A program made the position numbers and the translations under genes. A stretch of DNA of 64,000 nt from JAZDOK01 sp043798715 (GTDB taxonomy: Bacteria; Vulcanimicrobiota; JAZDOK01): assembly GCA_043798715.1 (NCBI GenBank), contig JAZDOK010000100.1, forward strand, positions 211,598 through 275,597, given 5' to 3'. The notes under the pieces are model-generated. The model was not told the DNA's origin, ran no database searches, and was given only the letters and a program-made list of their open reading frames with translations. Below, one piece after another: positions 61,417 through 64,000 of the stretch. Each line of letters starts with the position of its first letter. Position 1 is the stretch's first letter.

Positions 61417-62799
61417 ATGAAAATCACTCATGACAACGTGGGGAACAGAACATCAAAAACCATCACTGACGGGCAGGGGCAGTATGTTTGGGGGTACGAA
61501 TATGATGCGCTCTACCGGCTTGTCACTGAGACTTATCCTGACACTCACACGGTGACGTACACGTATGATTCCAATGGGAACAGGCTTACGAGAACCGAGA
61601 ACGGGAACACTATAAACTCGGTGTATGATAATGCCGACCAACTTCTTACGGCAGGCCCGCTGGAATTCTCGTATGACGGCAATGGGAACCAGGTGCAGAA
61701 GATAGACCACAGCCAGGGGGATGCTACGACTGGCTTTATGTATGATTATGAGAACTTGCTGGCTCAGATTACGTTTCCGGACACCACGACCGAGAACTAT
61801 TTGTATAATGGGAACGGACCGAGAGTCCAGAAGACGAGGAGTGGCATCACAACAGATTACCTGCTTTCCGGCTCAGATGTATTGAATGAATGGTCCTCGC
61901 AGGGCGGCCCGCCACCGACGTATTACATACTGGGAGGGAGCATGGCTGGTCCTATTGGCTTGATGCAGCCAGGGGATCCGGATCCAGTATATCACTACTC
62001 TCACACGGACGGCCTGGGCAGCATCCACATGCTCACGGATGATCCGGCCAACATCACTGACGGCTACTGCTACGACGCCTTCGGGGTAGGAATGACTCCG
62101 CCGAATCCTCCCCCCAACACCACCTACAACCCCTACCGCTACACCGGGCAACAGAAGGATTTCTCAAGCGAACTAACCTACCTGCGGGCCAGATACTACG
62201 ACCCCTCTATGGGCCGCTTCCAAACTCAGGATCCGATAGGGTTTAATGGCGGGATGAATTTCTATGCCTACTGCGGGGGTAATCCGGGGAATTTTATAGA
62301 TCTAACTGGGAAAGAAACAGGTTGGGTAACAATTCAGCCATATGAGCCGCCTGCGCCTGCGCCTCCCAACCCAAATATTCTTGTAATAAACATGCAGGGG
62401 GAACTCAATGCACCGGGGTATCCGCTCGGTGGTAGCACTAGTATCACAATCTATATAGATATAACCACCGGCGATTACGTAATGACTACTTCTTATGGCG
62501 TAGGTATAGGGCCAGGTATAGGTGGTATATCCTCAATAGAAATTGGTCAAACTGCAGCCCCTAACATTGAGGACGCAAGTTATGGCAACTTTTTGACAAA
62601 TATTAATGTTAGTGTTTCTGGATTTCTTGCGAATGGAGGGGGATTTTCAGGGACTTTTACAGGCACATATGTAAACCAAACTTCAACGGCTGGCGGCGGT
62701 TTAGGATCTGGAATGGGGCTAGGTGTCAATATTAGTTTGATAACGAACAGGCGGAGGGGAAATTTGCATGATCTGCTTTATAAAGGTTGGAAAAAATGA
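61417..62799 (+). CDS. Orphan RHS core-plus-tip cassette 2 (unknown tip)
   Basis: A 460-residue open frame that starts within the RHS core at MKITHDNVGNR and repeats the core of the full-length protein almost unchanged to YDPSMGRFQTQDPIGFNGG and CGGNPG. After FIDLTGKETG the tip differs wholly: about 165 residues, Pro-rich at first (EPPAPAPPNPN), then Gly/Ser/Thr-rich, beta-prone (GVGIGPGIGG, TAGGGLGSGMGLG), ending RRRGNLHDLLYKGWKK. No known toxin fold recognised. It lacks a signal and the N-terminal cage, so by itself it is probably a silent donor (displaced tip) for recombination or an orphan toxin. Stop TGA is shared with the MITE end. Confidence 0.75.
   Translation: MKITHDNVGNRTSKTITDGQGQYVWGYEYDALYRLVTETYPDTHTVTYTYDSNGNRLTRTENGNTINSVYDNADQLLTAGPLEFSYDGNGNQVQKIDHSQGDATTGFMYDYENLLAQITFPDTTTENYLYNGNGPRVQKTRSGITTDYLLSGSDVLNEWSSQGGPPPTYYILGGSMAGPIGLMQPGDPDPVYHYSHTDGLGSIHMLTDDPANITDGYCYDAFGVGMTPPNPPPNTTYNPYRYTGQQKDFSSELTYLRARYYDPSMGRFQTQDPIGFNGGMNFYAYCGGNPGNFIDLTGKETGWVTIQPYEPPAPAPPNPNILVINMQGELNAPGYPLGGSTSITIYIDITTGDYVMTTSYGVGIGPGIGGISSIEIGQTAAPNIEDASYGNFLTNINVSVSGFLANGGGFSGTFTGTYVNQTSTAGGGLGSGMGLGVNISLITNRRRGNLHDLLYKGWKK
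61426..62289 (+). repeat. RHS core segment, copy 2 (cassette 2)
   Basis: Copy of the stretch at 58292-59157. Conserved across the codon run from THDNVGNR to CGGNP with scattered substitutions (for example QQPGEQG versus MQPGDPD in one loop). This homology is what recombination between tips would use. Confidence 0.9.
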
Positions 62800-62918
62800 G
62801 CCTGTTGCATAAACCCCCAAAATGGCTTTTTTATGTAAAACCGAAACTTGAAAACCCGCATCATTAGTAGATGTGCCAAATTGGTCAATCGCCTTTAAGG
62901 CATTCGTGCAACAGGCTC
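62798..62918. mobile_element. 121-bp MITE-like element with perfect 12-bp terminal inverted repeats
   Basis: GAGCCTGTTGCA at 62798-62809 and TGCAACAGGCTC at 62907-62918 are perfect inverted repeats. The flanks are AAAT on both sides (62794-62797 and 62919-62922), consistent with a 4-base target duplication. No ORF inside; non-autonomous. End sequence is reminiscent of IS5-type elements (uncertain). The upstream cassette's TGA stop spans the left junction; a TGA would also exist without the insertion. Confidence 0.8.
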
Positions 62919-62958
62919 AAATGAAGAAAATATATAATGGGAGGGAGCTCTAGTAATC

Positions 62959-63498
62959 GTGAGAGATGCACCTCTTATAAATGAATCTTCTCAAAGTTCT
63001 TCTCCTATATCTTTAGATATAGGAGAAGAAAAATCCTTAAGTATTGTTGATGAAGAAACAGCGGGACCTCTTATCGGCCTAATCTTAGGTTGGCTAATTG
63101 GACCAATAATGATAGTGGGTTTGCTTTATGATAAAGAAGACCCCTTTGCGCCGCGCGTATTCGTTATGGTATTTGTATTAATTTGGCTTTTTCTTATGAA
63201 CCTTCAGTATTTTTCTTATATTGTTGAGTTGAAGATAGATGAAGCGGCTCTATGTATTAGGAGATCCACCAGGAACAAAATTTACAAGAAAGTGCCGTGG
63301 AAAGAGATAAGGAATGTAAGGTTGTGGATTTTGCCGTCATGGTGGGGTGGAGGTGGCAATCTTATATGGATTGATACGCTTCTAGCCAAACAAATAATTC
63401 CCTATCGTATTGGTACAATTTTACCTGGAAAGTATGAGAGAGACAACCGTGATGCGATTTTTGCCGAAATACAGAGGAAAGTTTCAGAGAAAAAATAA
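62959..63498 (+). CDS. Candidate immunity protein for tip 2: two-helix membrane protein, 179 aa
   Basis: A 179-residue protein with GTG start behind GGGAGGG. A short polar Ser-rich N-terminus, two membrane helices (PLIGLILGWLIGPIMIVGLLY and RVFVMVFVLIWLFLMNLQYF, about 35-95, read in parts) and a cytoplasmic beta-rich domain (VELKIDEAALCIRRST, KKVPWKEIRNVRLW, GTILPGKY) resembling PH-like bYdbT domains, followed by an ERDNRD...EIQRKVSEKK tail. AT-rich. By place, after the cassette-2 tip, it is the candidate immunity gene, though the MITE now separates them by 159 bases. Confidence 0.55.
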   Translation: MRDAPLINESSQSSSPISLDIGEEKSLSIVDEETAGPLIGLILGWLIGPIMIVGLLYDKEDPFAPRVFVMVFVLIWLFLMNLQYFSYIVELKIDEAALCIRRSTRNKIYKKVPWKEIRNVRLWILPSWWGGGGNLIWIDTLLAKQIIPYRIGTILPGKYERDNRDAIFAEIQRKVSEKK

Positions 63499-63521
63499 TG
63501 GCTCTTCCGGCTTTAGCATAG

Positions 63522-63568
63522 GAAAAGGGGGACAGAGCCCTTTTCGGTGCAAAGGAAAAAGGTTTGTG
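63522..63568 (+). repeat. Hairpin leader of RHS cassettes, copy 2
   Basis: Second copy of the 61371-61416 leader: GAAAAGGG...CCCTTTTC, CGGTGCAAAGG, then AAAAAGGTTTGTG and ATG. The match continues without break into the shared core. Confidence 0.8.
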
Positions 63569-64000
63569 ATGAAAATCACTCATGACAACGTGGGGAACAG
63601 AATATCAAAAATCATCACTGACGGGCAGGGTCAGCATGTCTGGGGGTACGAATATGATGCGCTCTACCGGCTGACAAGGGAGGTGTATCCCGACACTCAC
63701 GATGTGGTTTACACGTATGACCAGAATGGGAACAGGCTCACCAGGACTGAGAACGGAAACACTATAACCTCCGTCTATGACAATGCCGATCAGCTTTTGA
63801 CGGCTGGCCCTCTTGATTTCAGTTGGGATGGGAACGGGAACCAGGTGCAGAAGATAGACCACAGCCAGGGGGATGCGACTACGACTTATGCTTACGACTA
63901 TGAGAATCTGCTCTCTCAAATCACGTTCCCTGATACGAGCACAGAAAGTTATGTGTACGATGGCGATGGGCTGAGGGTGAAAAAGACAACTGGAGGCATC
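63569..64000 (+). CDS. Orphan RHS core-plus-tip cassette 3 (3' end outside window)
   Basis: An open frame of 144 codons to the window edge, beginning MKITHDNVGNRISKIITDG. It repeats the same RHS core stretch as the full-length protein and cassette 2, in the same frame and from the same codon, but is more diverged (REVYPDTHDVV, SWDGNGN, DATTTYAYD). The ribosome site is in the shared leader (AAAGG, 6-7 bases upstream). The tip and any immunity gene lie outside the window. Third member of an RHS cassette array. Confidence 0.8.
   Translation, partial: MKITHDNVGNRISKIITDGQGQHVWGYEYDALYRLTREVYPDTHDVVYTYDQNGNRLTRTENGNTITSVYDNADQLLTAGPLDFSWDGNGNQVQKIDHSQGDATTTYAYDYENLLSQITFPDTSTESYVYDGDGLRVKKTTGGI

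Noticed and set aside
51000..64000. Type VI secretion association of the RHS protein
   Set aside because: No VgrG, PAAR, DUF4123 chaperone or Hcp gene is visible, and the RHS protein begins with a Sec-type signal rather than a PAAR domain.

Overview
The window is GC-rich chromosomal DNA from a bacterium with a two-membrane envelope: it has a signal-peptide-bearing beta-barrel porin, pseudopilins, lipoproteins and a SPOR protein. It mixes traits scattered over several phyla: a DUF3662-FHA protein, hydrogenase maturation genes, an AmmeMemoRadiSam pair and a large RHS protein with a Sec signal. I cannot name the phylum. Promoters look sigma-70 like. No stretch longer than about 260 bases lacks a gene until the RHS region. 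I see no ribosomal RNA, no CRISPR array and no complete insertion sequence.

Left part (1-14.9 kb): a minus-strand pair of small membrane proteins (Bax-inhibitor-like, partial, and a holin-like DUF). Then a plus-strand run from a good promoter at 925-953: a small unknown protein, a DUF3662-FHA protein and the tightly coupled hydrogenase maturation genes hypF-hypC-hypD-hypE (no hypA, hypB or hydrogenase here). Next come a VapBC-type toxin-antitoxin pair with its own promoter and dyad, a macrodomain protein, a CPBP protease and an S41 protease on the minus strand, and a plus-strand pair of undescribed envelope proteins (one a transglutaminase-TPR protein) followed by a TlpA-like lipoprotein.

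Middle part (14.9-37.3 kb): a long minus-strand run, glgA-galT-SPOR protein-response regulator/GGDEF-ribF-class III aminotransferase-DJ-1-like protein, with very short gaps. A malic enzyme is divergent from it. Then a TPR protein, a MATE transporter, a molybdopterin-binding xanthine-dehydrogenase-type subunit without its FAD and FeS partners, an initiator tRNA with its own consensus promoter and terminator, a four-gene ABC-2 transporter operon, an AmmeMemoRadiSam pair whose two proteins both carry export signals, and a membrane protein with a spermidine-synthase-like domain.

Potassium/ammonium island (37.4-48 kb): kdpF-kdpA-kdpB-kdpC, an Amt ammonium channel, an OmpL/BBP2-like porin, kdpD and kdpE on one strand. 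A sequence closely resembling the KdpE operator of enteric bacteria lies at the expected distance upstream of kdpF.

Right part (48-64 kb): a clostripain-type peptidase with a strong terminator, a formylglycine-generating-enzyme-like lectin/FGE protein, three minus-strand pseudopilins (one fused to a TolB-like propeller), and then a plus-strand set of exported proteins leading into a 1229-residue RHS protein. The RHS tip looks like a permuted NlpC/P60 (LRAT-like) enzyme. It is followed by AT-rich membrane proteins (immunity candidates) and by at least two orphan RHS core-plus-tip cassettes, each starting at the same codon of the core behind the same hairpin leader. A 121-bp MITE with perfect 12-bp ends sits behind the second tip. 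This cassette array is the most interesting system in the window.
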